Assembly (NCBI GenBank): GCA_944385095.1
Contig: CALWVS010000004.1
Coordinates: 62,001-126,000, forward strand
Reading direction: 5' to 3'
Source of the DNA: an uncultured Oscillospiraceae bacterium
Lineage (GTDB): Bacteria; Bacillota; Clostridia; Oscillospirales; Oscillospiraceae
DNA: 64,000 bases
Part shown: positions 44,107 through 53,660 of the stretch, piece by piece
How the letters are laid out: each line of letters opens with the position of its first letter
Position numbering within the stretch: position 1 is the first letter of the stretch
The notes under the pieces: generated by a model
What the model saw: the letters and a program-made list of their open reading frames with translations, nothing else
Told to the model about the DNA's origin: nothing
The model's database searches: none
Made by a program: the position numbers and the translations under genes

Positions 44107-44793
44107 TTGAACAACGGATTCTTTTCTGAGTTTTTTGGCACCATTGGTATGCTAGACTCCATTCGAGTTACCTTGATTATGTCCTTTTTTTCCACCCTGA
44201 TTGCCTCTATTTTGGGTGTGACCCTTGCTATTCTGTTAGAGCGCAGTCAGTTTCCTTTGAAAAAGCTGGTGATTCGCATCAATCGAACCCTAATGGGAGC
44301 TCCTCCTGTGGTCATTGGTCTTTTGAGTTATATGTTGTTACGCAAAAGAGGTCCTCTGGGTTTTTTGGGCTGGGTCTTTACCATTCAAGGTATGGTATTT
44401 GCGCAAGTTTTAATCATTACCCCTATCATCTGTGGCATGGTATATACTTATCTGGTGCGGCAGGCTCCAAAGATCCGTGCCTTTGCCCATACTATGGGCG
44501 CAAATTCATGGCAGACCAATCTTTTGATTTTGCAGGAAATCAAAAACGAAATCTATTTTTCTATTGTCTCTGGCTATGGTCGCAGTATCAGTGAAGTAGG
44601 GGCTGTTTTTCTGGTGGGCGGCAACATCAAAAACAGTACCCGTACCATGACAACTGCCATTTCCACCCTCAAAGGGGCTGGAGATTACTATGAAGGTGTC
44701 TTTTTGGGTATTATTTTGATGCTTATGGCATTTGTAGTACAAACTGTAGCGGATACACTGAGAAAAGAGGTGACAGAGGATGAAAATTACTGA
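44107..44793 (+). CDS. tupB: Tungstate ABC transporter permease TupB
   Basis: A 228-aa permease with about five membrane helices and the EAA-loop-like MGANSWQTNLLILQEIKNEI; ISEVGAVFLVGGNI is typical of TupB. The TTG start at 44107 has GGAGGG 6 bp upstream, while a GTG at 44089 precedes that site. It overlaps tupC by 14 bp. Confidence 0.92.
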   Translation: MNNGFFSEFFGTIGMLDSIRVTLIMSFFSTLIASILGVTLAILLERSQFPLKKLVIRINRTLMGAPPVVIGLLSYMLLRKRGPLGFLGWVFTIQGMVFAQVLIITPIICGMVYTYLVRQAPKIRAFAHTMGANSWQTNLLILQEIKNEIYFSIVSGYGRSISEVGAVFLVGGNIKNSTRTMTTAISTLKGAGDYYEGVFLGIILMLMAFVVQTVADTLRKEVTEDENY

Positions 44794-45475
44794 CCTAAAG
44801 CGTCAGCAAGGAGAATTCTGCCTTCATATCCCTTCTGCCACGTTTGAAACTGGAAAAATTCATGGTATCATTGGTGGCAATGGCAGCGGAAAAACAACTC
44901 TGGCAAAACTCATCATTGGGATTTTGTCACCAGATCGTGGGTCCATTGACTATGAAGGCCTGACCCAGCAGGACATCACCATGACAGGGCAGAAACCCTA
45001 TCTTCTCCATACCAGTGTCTATCAAAATCTCGTCTACCCCTTAAAAATTCGCCATATGCAACCAAAAAAAGAAGTGGTAGAGTATTGGTTAGAAAAAGCG
45101 GGGCTGCAACACAAACAAAAACAATATGCTTTGTCTCTCAGTAGTGGGGAACAACAAAAGCTGTCCTTCATTCGTGCCCTGATTTTTCAGCCCAAACTGG
45201 TGATTGTAGATGAAACACTATCCAATTTAGACCCTGACAGCGTTCATCTTTTTGAATCCATTATGCTGGAGGAACAGCAAAGACACCCTATTACATGGAT
45301 TACGATTAGCCATCAACTTGTACATATCAGCAAATTATGTGACCAGGTCCATTTTATGGAGGGTGGGCAGCTTTTACAAAGTGGCACACCAGAGCAAATG
45401 CTCTATCATCCTACTCACCCATCTGTCATACAGTACCTTTCAAACACAGAAGTTTCTTTCAAAGGACGGATGTAA
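44780..45475 (+). CDS. tupC: Tungstate ABC transporter ATPase TupC
   Basis: A 231-aa ABC ATPase: Walker A GGNGSGKTTLAK, signature LSSGEQQKLSF, Walker B LVIVDETLSNLD (Glu in DE) and the H-loop TISHQLVH. The C-loop is degenerate in the usual LSGGQ (LSSGE), as in several TupC/ModC. It powers tungstate import through TupB. It is 3 bp ahead of moeA. Confidence 0.9.
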   Translation: MKITDLKRQQGEFCLHIPSATFETGKIHGIIGGNGSGKTTLAKLIIGILSPDRGSIDYEGLTQQDITMTGQKPYLLHTSVYQNLVYPLKIRHMQPKKEVVEYWLEKAGLQHKQKQYALSLSSGEQQKLSFIRALIFQPKLVIVDETLSNLDPDSVHLFESIMLEEQQRHPITWITISHQLVHISKLCDQVHFMEGGQLLQSGTPEQMLYHPTHPSVIQYLSNTEVSFKGRM

Positions 45476-45478
45476 ACT

Positions 45479-46717
45479 ATGAATTTGTTAACCGTTGACA
45501 CTCTGGAGGAGGCACGGGAAAAACTGATTTCCTGTGTCAAAACTCTCCCCTGTCCCACAGAATCTGTTACGTTGGACAGGGCTGTCCATCGTGTGCTTGC
45601 CACAGATGTGGTGGCACAGGACAACATTCCACACTTTCGCCGCTCCACTGTAGATGGTTATGCAGTGATTGCCTCTGATACACAGGGAGCCAGTGAAAGT
45701 ATTCCTACCTTTCTCAACGTGGTGGAAGAAATTCACATTGGAAAAAAACCAACCAAAACCATCACTTCTGGTCAATGTAGCTATGTTCCCACAGGTGGCA
45801 TGATTCCTGATGGTGCAACTGCAATGGTTATGGTGGAGTATACAGAACAATTTCATGATGGAGAAATTGCAGTTTACCAATCTGTAGCAGAAGGGAGCTC
45901 CATTGTATTGGTAGGGGAAGATGCCAAATCCAACACACTGCTGCTCACAAAAGGCACTGTACTAAAAACAGCACAAGTGGGTGTATTGGCTGCCGCTGGA
46001 ATCTGGTCTGTTCCCGTCTATCGTCCGTGGCGCATCTCCATCTTGTCCACTGGTGATGAACTGGTACACCCCTCCGATACACTGGAGTCTGCACAGGTGC
46101 GGGATGTGAATACATGGGCACTCAATGCGCTGGCTTCCCAATGTCAGTTCCAAGTCACTTCCCACCAGACCATCCCTGACCATGCCGAGCTGTTGCGTCA
46201 GGAACTGGAACACGCCAAAGAAGAGTCTGATTTTGTACTCACTTCGGGTGGCAGCAGTCAGGGAAAGGCAGATGTAACCTGTCAAATCATGAATGATGTG
46301 TGTGACCATGGCGTTATGACCCATGGGCTTAGTTTAAAACCGGGAAAGCCCACCATTCTTGCCTATGATGGCAGTTCCAAAACCATTATGGTGGGACTGC
46401 CCGGTCATCCGGTGGCTTCCTTGATGGTATTTCAATCCCTCCTGGTATGGCTATGGAAAGAGTATACCCATCAGCCACCTACCAAGTCTTTTTGGGGTTT
46501 TACCACCACCAATATTCCTGGTGCACCAGGAAAAACCACACTGATTCCAGTCAAACTACAACTGGGGCAGGAACATCAATATGAAGTCACTCCCATATTT
46601 GGGAAATCTGGTCTCATCAATACTCTTGTAGATGCAGACGGCTATGTGATGCTAGACCGCAATCAAGAAGGTTTACAAAAAGGAGCATGGGTGGAAGTCC
46701 ACCTGTTTGGTGTATGA
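45479..46717 (+). CDS. moeA: Molybdopterin molybdenumtransferase MoeA
   Basis: A 412-aa protein with the MoeA domain order: FRRSTVDGYAV near residue 60, VPTGGMIPDGATAMVMVE near 105, STGDEL near 190, LTSGGSSQGKAD, and GLPGHPVASLMVF (~310). It ligates metal to adenylated molybdopterin. Placed after tupABC, it probably inserts tungsten, which is inference. It overlaps the next gene by 4 bp. Confidence 0.92.
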   Translation: MNLLTVDTLEEAREKLISCVKTLPCPTESVTLDRAVHRVLATDVVAQDNIPHFRRSTVDGYAVIASDTQGASESIPTFLNVVEEIHIGKKPTKTITSGQCSYVPTGGMIPDGATAMVMVEYTEQFHDGEIAVYQSVAEGSSIVLVGEDAKSNTLLLTKGTVLKTAQVGVLAAAGIWSVPVYRPWRISILSTGDELVHPSDTLESAQVRDVNTWALNALASQCQFQVTSHQTIPDHAELLRQELEHAKEESDFVLTSGGSSQGKADVTCQIMNDVCDHGVMTHGLSLKPGKPTILAYDGSSKTIMVGLPGHPVASLMVFQSLLVWLWKEYTHQPPTKSFWGFTTTNIPGAPGKTTLIPVKLQLGQEHQYEVTPIFGKSGLINTLVDADGYVMLDRNQEGLQKGAWVEVHLFGV

Positions 46718-48633
46718 ATATGAAAAAAAGAAATTTATATCTCAGTAATACCCCTGTTGATGAAGCACAAAACCGCTATCTCTCTGCGCTCAAATCCGTC
46801 CTAAAACCACAGGTGGAAGAAATTCCAGTGGCAGACAGTCTCCACCGTATCACCCACCACGCCGTTTTTGCAAAATATTGCTCTCCTCTCTACAATGCCG
46901 CTGCGATGGATGGTATTGCCGTTTGCAGTGATACCACCAAAGGCGCACGGGAGGGCGCACCTGTGATTTTGCATCCACAGCAGGATTTCCTAGTGGTGGA
47001 CACAGGCGACCCAATTAAACCACCTTATGATGCTGTCATTATGGCTGAAGATTTAACAGAACTGGAAGATGGCACTGTATCTATTATGGCATCGGCTGCC
47101 CCATGGCAGCACGTCCGTCCCATTGGAGAGGACATTGTTGCCGGTGAAATGCTGCTCCCCTCTTTTCATAAAATTCGACCCATTGACATTGGGGTCTTGC
47201 TGTCTGGTGGTATCACCCATATCTCTGTCCTAAAACAGCCCACAGTTGCTATTTTCCCCACAGGGACAGAAATCATTGAACCGGAGCAGGAGCCAAAGGA
47301 GGGGGATATCATTGAATCCAACTCCCGCATGTTTCAGGCTATGGTGCAGGAACACTCTGGCATTCCTACACGCTTTTCACCTATTGCAGATGACTATGAA
47401 GCTTTGAAAACTGCCATTGCCAAAGCGGTAGAAACATTTGACATGGTGATTGTCAATGCTGGTTCCAGTGCAGGCACAGAGGATTATACTGTACATATTT
47501 TACGGGAATTGGGTGAGGTTCTCATTCATGGCGTTGCCATCAAACCCGGAAAACCGGTGATTTTGGCTATTGTCAACAACAAACCAGTGATTGGTCTGCC
47601 TGGCTACCCTGTCTCTGCCTATATTAATTTTGAAAATTTTGTAATTCCCGTTTTACAGCTCCTCACCGGTGAGACAAGTTGTGCAGTCAACCAAGTTGAA
47701 GCCGTTTTATCCAAACGTCTGGTCTCCTCTCTGAAACATCGGGAATATGTACGTGTGAAGGTGGGTAAGGTGGAAGATAAATTAGTTGCCTCTCCTCTAG
47801 CCCGCGGTGCAGGTGCTGCCATGAGTCTCGTACGTGCAGATGGTTTTTGTGTGATTCCTCAAAACTGCGAGGGTATTGAGGCTGGAGACTCAGTGCAAGT
47901 GGAACTTTACCGTGATTTACAGGAAATTGACCACACTGTTGTTGCCATCGGCAGTCATGATTTGATTCTTGATGTGATTTCTGACCTAATGCCCACCCTG
48001 TTCCCTCAGAATTTTCTGTCTAGCACCCATCTGGGCAGTATGGGCGGTTTAATGGCATTGAAACGTGGAGAGGCACACATTGCCCCTACCCATCTTCTGG
48101 ATGAGGAAACAGGTGTATATAACATTGCATATCTCAAAAAATTGTTCCATCGCCCTATGGCACTTATTAAGGGGGTCAACCGTGTACAGGGTATTCTGGT
48201 ACAAAAAGGAAATCCTCTGCACATTCAGGGGATTTCTGACCTGACCAGAGTGCAATACATCAACCGCCAGCGTGGCGCAGGTACTCGTGTTTTATTGGAT
48301 TATCTGTTGAAACAGGAGGGAATCTCGCCCGACCAGATTCAGGGCTATCAGAGAGAAGCTGCCACCCATATGGCAGTGGCTGCTGCCATTCAGGGTGGCA
48401 GTGCAGATGCTGGTATGGGCATTCTCTCCGCCGCCAATGCACTGGGGCTGGACTTCATTCCAGTTGGAAATGAGGAGTACGATTTTGCTTTACCAGTAGA
48501 ATATTTGGAACTGGAGCAGGTACAGCATTTCCTGTCTGTGCTGAAAAGTGATGCATTTCGCAAGAAAGTACAGGCTTTGGGTGGCTATGGTTTGGAACAA
48601 ACTTGTACTATTGTTTATGTGGATGAGGTGTAA
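46714..48633 (+). CDS. MoeA-periplasmic-binding-like (PBP-like) fusion protein
   Basis: A 639-aa protein. Residues ~5-405 form a second MoeA (YNAAAMDGIAV, VDTGDPIKPPYDAVIMAEDL, FPTGTEIIEP, NAGSSAGTEDYTV, GLPGYPVSAYI). Residues ~410-639 form a cytoplasmic type-2 binding-protein-like domain (PF12727 family) with IGSHDLILDVI, NRQRGAGTRVLLDYLL and GSADAGMGI. That domain may sense or deliver tungstate or molybdate to the MoeA part. It starts in an ATGA overlap with moeA; the frame is open a little upstream inside moeA. Confidence 0.9.
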   Translation: MNMKKRNLYLSNTPVDEAQNRYLSALKSVLKPQVEEIPVADSLHRITHHAVFAKYCSPLYNAAAMDGIAVCSDTTKGAREGAPVILHPQQDFLVVDTGDPIKPPYDAVIMAEDLTELEDGTVSIMASAAPWQHVRPIGEDIVAGEMLLPSFHKIRPIDIGVLLSGGITHISVLKQPTVAIFPTGTEIIEPEQEPKEGDIIESNSRMFQAMVQEHSGIPTRFSPIADDYEALKTAIAKAVETFDMVIVNAGSSAGTEDYTVHILRELGEVLIHGVAIKPGKPVILAIVNNKPVIGLPGYPVSAYINFENFVIPVLQLLTGETSCAVNQVEAVLSKRLVSSLKHREYVRVKVGKVEDKLVASPLARGAGAAMSLVRADGFCVIPQNCEGIEAGDSVQVELYRDLQEIDHTVVAIGSHDLILDVISDLMPTLFPQNFLSSTHLGSMGGLMALKRGEAHIAPTHLLDEETGVYNIAYLKKLFHRPMALIKGVNRVQGILVQKGNPLHIQGISDLTRVQYINRQRGAGTRVLLDYLLKQEGISPDQIQGYQREAATHMAVAAAIQGGSADAGMGILSAANALGLDFIPVGNEEYDFALPVEYLELEQVQHFLSVLKSDAFRKKVQALGGYGLEQTCTIVYVDEV

Positions 48634-48638
48634 AAACG

Positions 48639-49076
48639 ATGGCATCAGGAATCATCAAACAGATTTTTTTATTTCCCGAAAAAGGGCAACCTGGTATAGA
48701 ATCAAGTTGTGCAATTTGTATAAAAAATATTGGAATTCAGGGGGACCGCTTTGCTAAGGGTGGTCCAAAACAGGTCACTGCTGTGGATTCTAAAGCATGG
48801 AACTGGGTTCATACTCATCCCAACACAGGTCTGTGTTTTAAAAAGTTCAAGGCGAACATAGTAATAGATGGGTTGGATTTTTCCAGCCTCCAAGCAGGAG
48901 ATATTCTGTCCTGTCATGGTGTCTCTTTTGAAGTCTCACCAGAGGAAAAAGAGTGTTTTCCAGACTGCATTCTAGCTTCAAAAGAAATTTTTTGTTCGTT
49001 AAAGTCTGGCGTAATCTATCTAAAAATTCTTGATTCTGGTGAAATTCAAACCAATTCTTCCATTGTAGTTCTCTAG
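48639..49076 (+). CDS. MOSC-domain protein
   Basis: A 145-aa stand-alone MOSC domain: GIQGDRFAKGGPKQVTAVD, IVIDGLDFSSLQAGDIL, and Cys in EKECFPDCIL, at the site of KECHxGC in the MOSC-MogA protein. MOSC domains bind sulfur or pterin cofactors. It starts 5 bp after the MoeA fusion and ends the tup operon. It is more A+T-rich than the upstream genes. Confidence 0.85.
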   Translation: MASGIIKQIFLFPEKGQPGIESSCAICIKNIGIQGDRFAKGGPKQVTAVDSKAWNWVHTHPNTGLCFKKFKANIVIDGLDFSSLQAGDILSCHGVSFEVSPEEKECFPDCILASKEIFCSLKSGVIYLKILDSGEIQTNSSIVVL

Positions 49077-49113
49077 TCATTTAGTGTATTAAATTTTTTT
49101 GCAAGATTATGCC

Positions 49114-49142
49114 TTGACAAATTGTAAACGAATTGTTAAAAT
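49114..49142 (+). promoter_or_regulatory. Promoter of the AGCS symporter gene
   Basis: Consensus TTGACA (49114-49119), 17 bp, TAAAAT (49137-49142). A leader of about 340 nt follows. Confidence 0.7.
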
Positions 49143-49488
49143 GCATATGAATTCATACTTCAGTCTAATTTTCACGCATATAGGCGAATCAGGTAAGGAA
49201 TTCTAATTCGACAGTCAAAGCGGTGCGAGAAAAAATATTTTTCACTAATTTGCTGGCAATTGCAATTTCAGCCAAAAGTTGATTGTGCATTCTGTCTGCA
49301 AAAGGAGGGAATGCCTGGCAAATCCAAACAGGGGGGAAGGAAGTTACAACAGGGAGTGTGTGCCATATTTTCAGATGCACTCCTCCGTGAAAAATGTTTT
49401 TTTATGCAGACCGGAATGCAATTTTTCTTGCAATCCTACACCGCTTGACTTGCGAACGGAATATATGACAAGAGAGGGGAAATACTTT
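49143..49488 (+). other. Long 5' leader of the AGCS symporter, unexplained
   Basis: No gene is supported here. Visible structure includes GGAGTG...CACTCC around 49354-49386 and GGAATGCAA/TTGCAATCC around 49412-49439. Neither the glycine-riboswitch core nor a T-box sequence was found. Its length suggests an RNA regulatory element. Confidence 0.45.
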
Positions 49489-50994
49489 ATGTTAGCGAAC
49501 TTGATTGGTACTGCCAACGGTTTCTTATGGGGTCTACCCATGCTGGTGGTCATCATTGGCTCTGGTGTATGTTTCACCTTGGCTCTCAGAGGGTTCCAAT
49601 TCGTGCGTTTCGTAGATATGTGGAAACGTATCCTCGATTCCAGTGACTCTGAGTCCGGTGTATCCTCCTTTGCATCCTTCTGTACCACAATGGCCATGCG
49701 TGTTGGTACTGGTAACGTAGCAGGTGTTGCGGTTGCCATCTATTCCGGTGGTCCTGGTGCTCTCTTTTGGATGATCTGTGCCGGTATGACCAACTCTGCC
49801 GTATGTTTTGCTGAGACTACACTGGGTTCTCTCTACAAAATCCGTGTAGATGGTGAGTACCGTGGTGGTGGTTACTACTGTGCAGAGCGTGGTTTGGGCT
49901 GGAAAGCCTATGGTGGTTTTTTGGCTGCCATCTCTCTGATTGGTATTGGTGCATTTATGCCAGCTGCTGCTACCTACACCATCTGTGAGGCTTTCAACGC
50001 TGCCACTGGTATTCCTATGATTGCCATTGCTGCAGTTGTTGCAGTTGTGATGCTTATCACTGTTCTGGGTGGCATCAAGCGTATCTCTGCTGTTGCTTCT
50101 GCCATTGTCCCCTTTATGTGTGCTGTTTACATTCTGGTTACTATCGCTGTCGTCATTCTAAATGCCGCTGAGATTCCCGCTATGATTTCTATGGTCATTA
50201 AGAATGCCTTTGGTCAGGAAGCCATGATCGGTGGTGGTATTGGTATTGCCATTCAGCAGGGCTTTAAGAGAGGTACCTTCTCCTCTGCTTCTGGTATGGG
50301 TGAGTCCACTCCTACTGCTGCCGCTGCTGAAACCAGCCACCCTGTCAAAGTTGGTCTTGCAAATGCCGCTGGCGTATGGCTGGACACTGTAATTATCTGC
50401 ACCTGTTCTGGTCTGTTGATCCTCATGACTGACTGCTTCAACACTGGTTTTGGTTATGTTGGTTCCGGTGCTCCTGAACTGGCTGCTATGGCTGCTGCTG
50501 GTCAGGGTGGTGGTGTTCTGTTTGTGCAGTATGCTGCTCGTACCATCATGGGTGGATTCGCTGAGTTGTTCATTGCCATTATGCTGTTCCTGTTCTCCTT
50601 CACCTGCCTCATCAGCTACTACTATGAAGCAGAAACCGCTTCTACCTATCTGTTCCAGAGACCTGATCAAGCTGGCATCCGTAAGGTTATCACCCGTATC
50701 CTTCAGTTTGGTATGCCTGTTCTCATTTTCTTCTTTGGTATCGTTGAGGCATCCATGGCTTGGGACTTGTCCGACCTGGCTCTTGGCAGCATTACCTTTG
50801 TCAACATGATCGTTGTGATTGCTCTGTTCCCCAAGTGTGTTGCTCTCTACAATGACTATTGTGCACAGATAAAGGCTGGCAAGGACCCCTATTACAATCC
50901 CGACAAGCTGAGTTGGAAAGGTGTTGACGTTGCCCTCTGGAAGAGCATCAACCAGAAGCACATTGACGCTGAGAAGACTTCCACCAGAAAATAA
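49489..50994 (+). CDS. AGCS-family sodium/proton:amino-acid (alanine/glycine) symporter
   Basis: A 501-aa protein with ~11 membrane helices. Family signatures are MRVGTGNVAGVAVAIYSGGPGA-type TM region (Na+/substrate site), AAAETSHPVKVGL, and FSFTCLISYYYEAE (the C-terminal AGCS motif). It imports alanine, glycine or a related small amino acid. The start at 49489 has GAGGGG about 9 bp upstream; the longer open frame covers the leader. It follows the tungsten/GRE region, and hydroxyproline or proline uptake is possible but unproved. Confidence 0.9.
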   Translation: MLANLIGTANGFLWGLPMLVVIIGSGVCFTLALRGFQFVRFVDMWKRILDSSDSESGVSSFASFCTTMAMRVGTGNVAGVAVAIYSGGPGALFWMICAGMTNSAVCFAETTLGSLYKIRVDGEYRGGGYYCAERGLGWKAYGGFLAAISLIGIGAFMPAAATYTICEAFNAATGIPMIAIAAVVAVVMLITVLGGIKRISAVASAIVPFMCAVYILVTIAVVILNAAEIPAMISMVIKNAFGQEAMIGGGIGIAIQQGFKRGTFSSASGMGESTPTAAAAETSHPVKVGLANAAGVWLDTVIICTCSGLLILMTDCFNTGFGYVGSGAPELAAMAAAGQGGGVLFVQYAARTIMGGFAELFIAIMLFLFSFTCLISYYYEAETASTYLFQRPDQAGIRKVITRILQFGMPVLIFFFGIVEASMAWDLSDLALGSITFVNMIVVIALFPKCVALYNDYCAQIKAGKDPYYNPDKLSWKGVDVALWKSINQKHIDAEKTSTRK

Positions 50995-51003
50995 GTCCTA
51001 CCA

Positions 51004-51039
51004 AAAACCCTGTGATGAAATCCATCACAGGGTTTTCTA
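51004..51039. terminator. Bidirectional terminator between the AGCS and thiZ genes
   Basis: A 14-bp perfect stem (51004-51017 with 51023-51036) and 5-nt loop AAATC, with T and A tails. Confidence 0.85.
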
Positions 51040-51061
51040 TTGCATCAGAGGGGCAGTGTCC

Positions 51062-51808
51062 TCACTGCCCCTCTTTCAAGTATTCCAATATTTTTCTTTT
51101 GTAGTTGAGGAACTGCTCTGTCACTGCAAACCCTTCTGTGCGTGGATGTGGTTCATCAATGATAATCTCATGTGAAATCCGTCCAGGCTGTCCAGTCAGT
51201 ACATAAATGCGGTCGGATAACAGAATGGCTTCATCCATATCATGAGTAATAAACAGAGTGGATAGTTTAATGCGCTCCATAACTTGTAAATACCACTGGT
51301 GTACACTGCGTTTGGTTAAGGCATCCAATGCAGAAAATGGTTCATCCAGCAGGGCAACACGGCTGGAAAACAAATATGTTCGCAAAAGGGCTGCCCGCTG
51401 ACGCATACCACCGGACAACTGATTTGCCCACAGCTTTTCTGTCCCTTCCAGACCAAACTCTCGAAAATGAGAAACCGCTTCTGCCCTTGCCTTCTTCTTT
51501 GGTACTCCTTTTAAAATCAGGGGCAACGCCACATTGTCCTCTACGGTACGAAATGGCAACAGCAAGTCCTTTTGCAACATATAGCTGACTTTTCCCGGCG
51601 TTGCAGTAATCTCCTCCCCGTCCAAATACACCGTTCCTGTATCCGGTTTCAGCAGACCTGCAATCACATTAAATAAAGTGGTCTTTCCACTGCCACTGAT
51701 ACCAAGGAGGGAGACAAGCTCTCCCTCCTTCAATGTCAATGATACATCCTGTAAAATTTGTCGGGTTCCAAAAGAGACACTGACTTTAGAAATCTCCAGT
51801 CTCTCCAT
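51062..51808 (-). CDS. thiZ: HMP/thiamine-precursor ABC transporter ATPase
   Basis: A 248-aa ABC ATPase: Walker A LLGISGSGKTTLFN, signature LSGGMRQRAALL, Walker B VALLDEPFSALD and H-loop FITHDMDEA. It belongs to the nitrate/sulfonate/taurine-type class used by ThiXYZ. It is the last gene of a TPP-riboswitch operon, 3 bp after thiY. Confidence 0.88.
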   Translation of the reverse strand: MERLEISKVSVSFGTRQILQDVSLTLKEGELVSLLGISGSGKTTLFNVIAGLLKPDTGTVYLDGEEITATPGKVSYMLQKDLLLPFRTVEDNVALPLILKGVPKKKARAEAVSHFREFGLEGTEKLWANQLSGGMRQRAALLRTYLFSSRVALLDEPFSALDALTKRSVHQWYLQVMERIKLSTLFITHDMDEAILLSDRIYVLTGQPGRISHEIIIDEPHPRTEGFAVTEQFLNYKRKILEYLKEGQ

Positions 51809-51811
51809 ACA

Positions 51812-52867
51812 TTACACCGCTGGCAGATAGTCATTGGTATAACCTGCATTGGGGTCCACAGTCCCTGCAAGCAGTTGGTTGTCATTGAGCCATGAGTAGA
51901 AGGCACTCCAACGCTCTGCATCAAATTCACCCCAGCGGCTGGCATCGGCAATGTATTCGTTTGCCAGATATTCCTGACTTGCATACACCAAATCGGAACT
52001 GTCTTTCAACTCTGGTACAGCTTCCATTAAAATATCCGCAGCCTCTGTGGGATTTTCGACTGCATACTCATACCCTTTGGACAGTGCCTCCAAAAATGCC
52101 TTTGCACGCTCTGGATTCTCCTCTAAATAGGTCTCATTGGAAATAATCACAGGGGTGTAGAAATCAAACACTGGGTCAATATCGGCAAATGCAAAATAAT
52201 CTGTCTCCAGTCCTGCCAGCTCACATGCCACACCTGCCCAGCCATAGTAAATCCAGATGGCATCCACTGCTTTGCTTTCAAGGGCAGATACTTCATCTGT
52301 AACAGTGGAGGGAATCAGTTCCACCTTTGAGAAATCACCACCATCTTTTTCCATAACCTGACGGATGGTTGCTTTCTCCACATCTAAGTCCCATGTGGCA
52401 TACTTATGTCCCTCTAATCCCTTGGGGGTATCCATTCCCTCACCTTTGCGAGAAATAATACCGGATGTATTGTGTTGAATGATGGCTGCCACCGCAGTGA
52501 TGGGCAGTGGGTTCTCCCCCACCAGAGCAGGTGCAATATAATCCTGGAAGGACACGCCGAACTGTGCATTTCCTGATGCCACCAATACCTCTGCACCATC
52601 CTCTGGTGGCTGTACCACTTGCACATCAAAACCAGCTTCTTCAAAGTATCCCTGATCCATTGCCACATAGACCCCGGTATGGTTGGTGTTTGGTGTCCAA
52701 TCCAGTACAAATGTAATGGGTTCTAACCCCTGTACCTGAGCACTGCCAGTGCTCTGACTGCCTCCATTTGTACTCTGACTGCTGCCAGATGTTGTTTGAC
52801 TGCTGCAACCTGTAAGCCCTGCTGTCATAGACAGTCCTAATAACAGCGCAATGGTTCTACGATTCAT
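51812..52867 (-). CDS. thiY: HMP/thiamine-precursor-binding lipoprotein
   Basis: A 351-aa protein. Lipobox LTGC (Cys21) is followed by a Ser/Gln/Thr-rich linker and an NMT1/THI5-like domain (VLDWTPNTNHTGVYVAMDQG, a pattern found in ThiY/Thi5). It captures formylaminopyrimidine or HMP. GGAG lies about 10 bp before ATG 52867. It overlaps thiX by 11 bp. Confidence 0.88.
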   Translation of the reverse strand: MNRRTIALLLGLSMTAGLTGCSSQTTSGSSQSTNGGSQSTGSAQVQGLEPITFVLDWTPNTNHTGVYVAMDQGYFEEAGFDVQVVQPPEDGAEVLVASGNAQFGVSFQDYIAPALVGENPLPITAVAAIIQHNTSGIISRKGEGMDTPKGLEGHKYATWDLDVEKATIRQVMEKDGGDFSKVELIPSTVTDEVSALESKAVDAIWIYYGWAGVACELAGLETDYFAFADIDPVFDFYTPVIISNETYLEENPERAKAFLEALSKGYEYAVENPTEAADILMEAVPELKDSSDLVYASQEYLANEYIADASRWGEFDAERWSAFYSWLNDNQLLAGTVDPNAGYTNDYLPAV

Positions 52868-53660
52868 GTTTTTCAATCTCCTTTTTCTCATCGTTCTGTA
52901 TGTATCGGTAGGGCATCATTTTTTTCTCCCACAGTCCCACCAGTGCCATCAGGAGCAGGGACAGGGCAGAAATCAAAAAAATCACTGCAAACATTTTTTC
53001 AAAGGCAAAGGCACTTTTCACCCGTGTCATATACACACCGAGACCGGAAAATCCTCCCAGCCACTCACTGATGACAGCTCCCACCACAGAGTAGGCGGCT
53101 GCAATCCGCAGACCGGAAAAAAATTGAGGCAAGGCAGAAGGTACTTTGAGATAGCAAAAAATCTGCCACCGCTTCGCTCCCATAGAACGAAACAGAGCCA
53201 CTGCATCTCTGTCTGTTGCCCGAAATCCCTCCAAAAGTCCCACAGTCACTGGAAAAAAAGTAACCAATACCACCAAAATCACCTTTGGTGTCATGTCATA
53301 GCCAAACCAAAGCACCAGCAGAGGCGCAATGGCTACCGTTGGAATGGTCTGTGAAATAATCAAGAGGGGATAACATGCCCGATATAATCCCTCCCAAGCA
53401 TCCATGACCATGGCAAACACAAATCCCACACTGACCCCTACCACTAGTCCAAGCAGTGCCTCCTGCAATGTCACCAGCAAATGGGACCACAATGTATTCC
53501 AGTCCTGACAGAAGGCATGGAGCACCTGCACTGGAGAAGGCAACAAGTAACCTGGTACAAGACCACTCATTGCCACCAACTGCCACCCCACCAATAACAG
53601 GAGAATGGTCAGCGTTGCTGGTCCTTTAGACTGCGTGATGTTTTGTAACTTTCTGGTCAA
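52857..53660 (-). CDS. thiX: HMP/thiamine-precursor ABC transporter permease
   Basis: A 267-aa BPD permease with six membrane helices and the EAA loop FRSMGAKRWQIFCYLKVPSA. The frame starts at TTG 53660, overlapping the upstream gene by 35 bp, with GAGGGGG about 13 bp before, so the true start is uncertain. It forms the channel with thiYZ. Confidence 0.85.
   Translation of the reverse strand: MTRKLQNITQSKGPATLTILLLLVGWQLVAMSGLVPGYLLPSPVQVLHAFCQDWNTLWSHLLVTLQEALLGLVVGVSVGFVFAMVMDAWEGLYRACYPLLIISQTIPTVAIAPLLVLWFGYDMTPKVILVVLVTFFPVTVGLLEGFRATDRDAVALFRSMGAKRWQIFCYLKVPSALPQFFSGLRIAAAYSVVGAVISEWLGGFSGLGVYMTRVKSAFAFEKMFAVIFLISALSLLLMALVGLWEKKMMPYRYIQNDEKKEIEKHES

Noticed and set aside
49143..49488. 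Glycine riboswitch or T-box in the AGCS leader
   Set aside because: I looked for the conserved glycine-aptamer core and the T-box sequence and found neither.
53623..53636. Partial copy of the 14-bp dyad (TAGACTGCGTGATG)
   Set aside because: The right arm does not match and the site lies within coding sequence of the thi operon.
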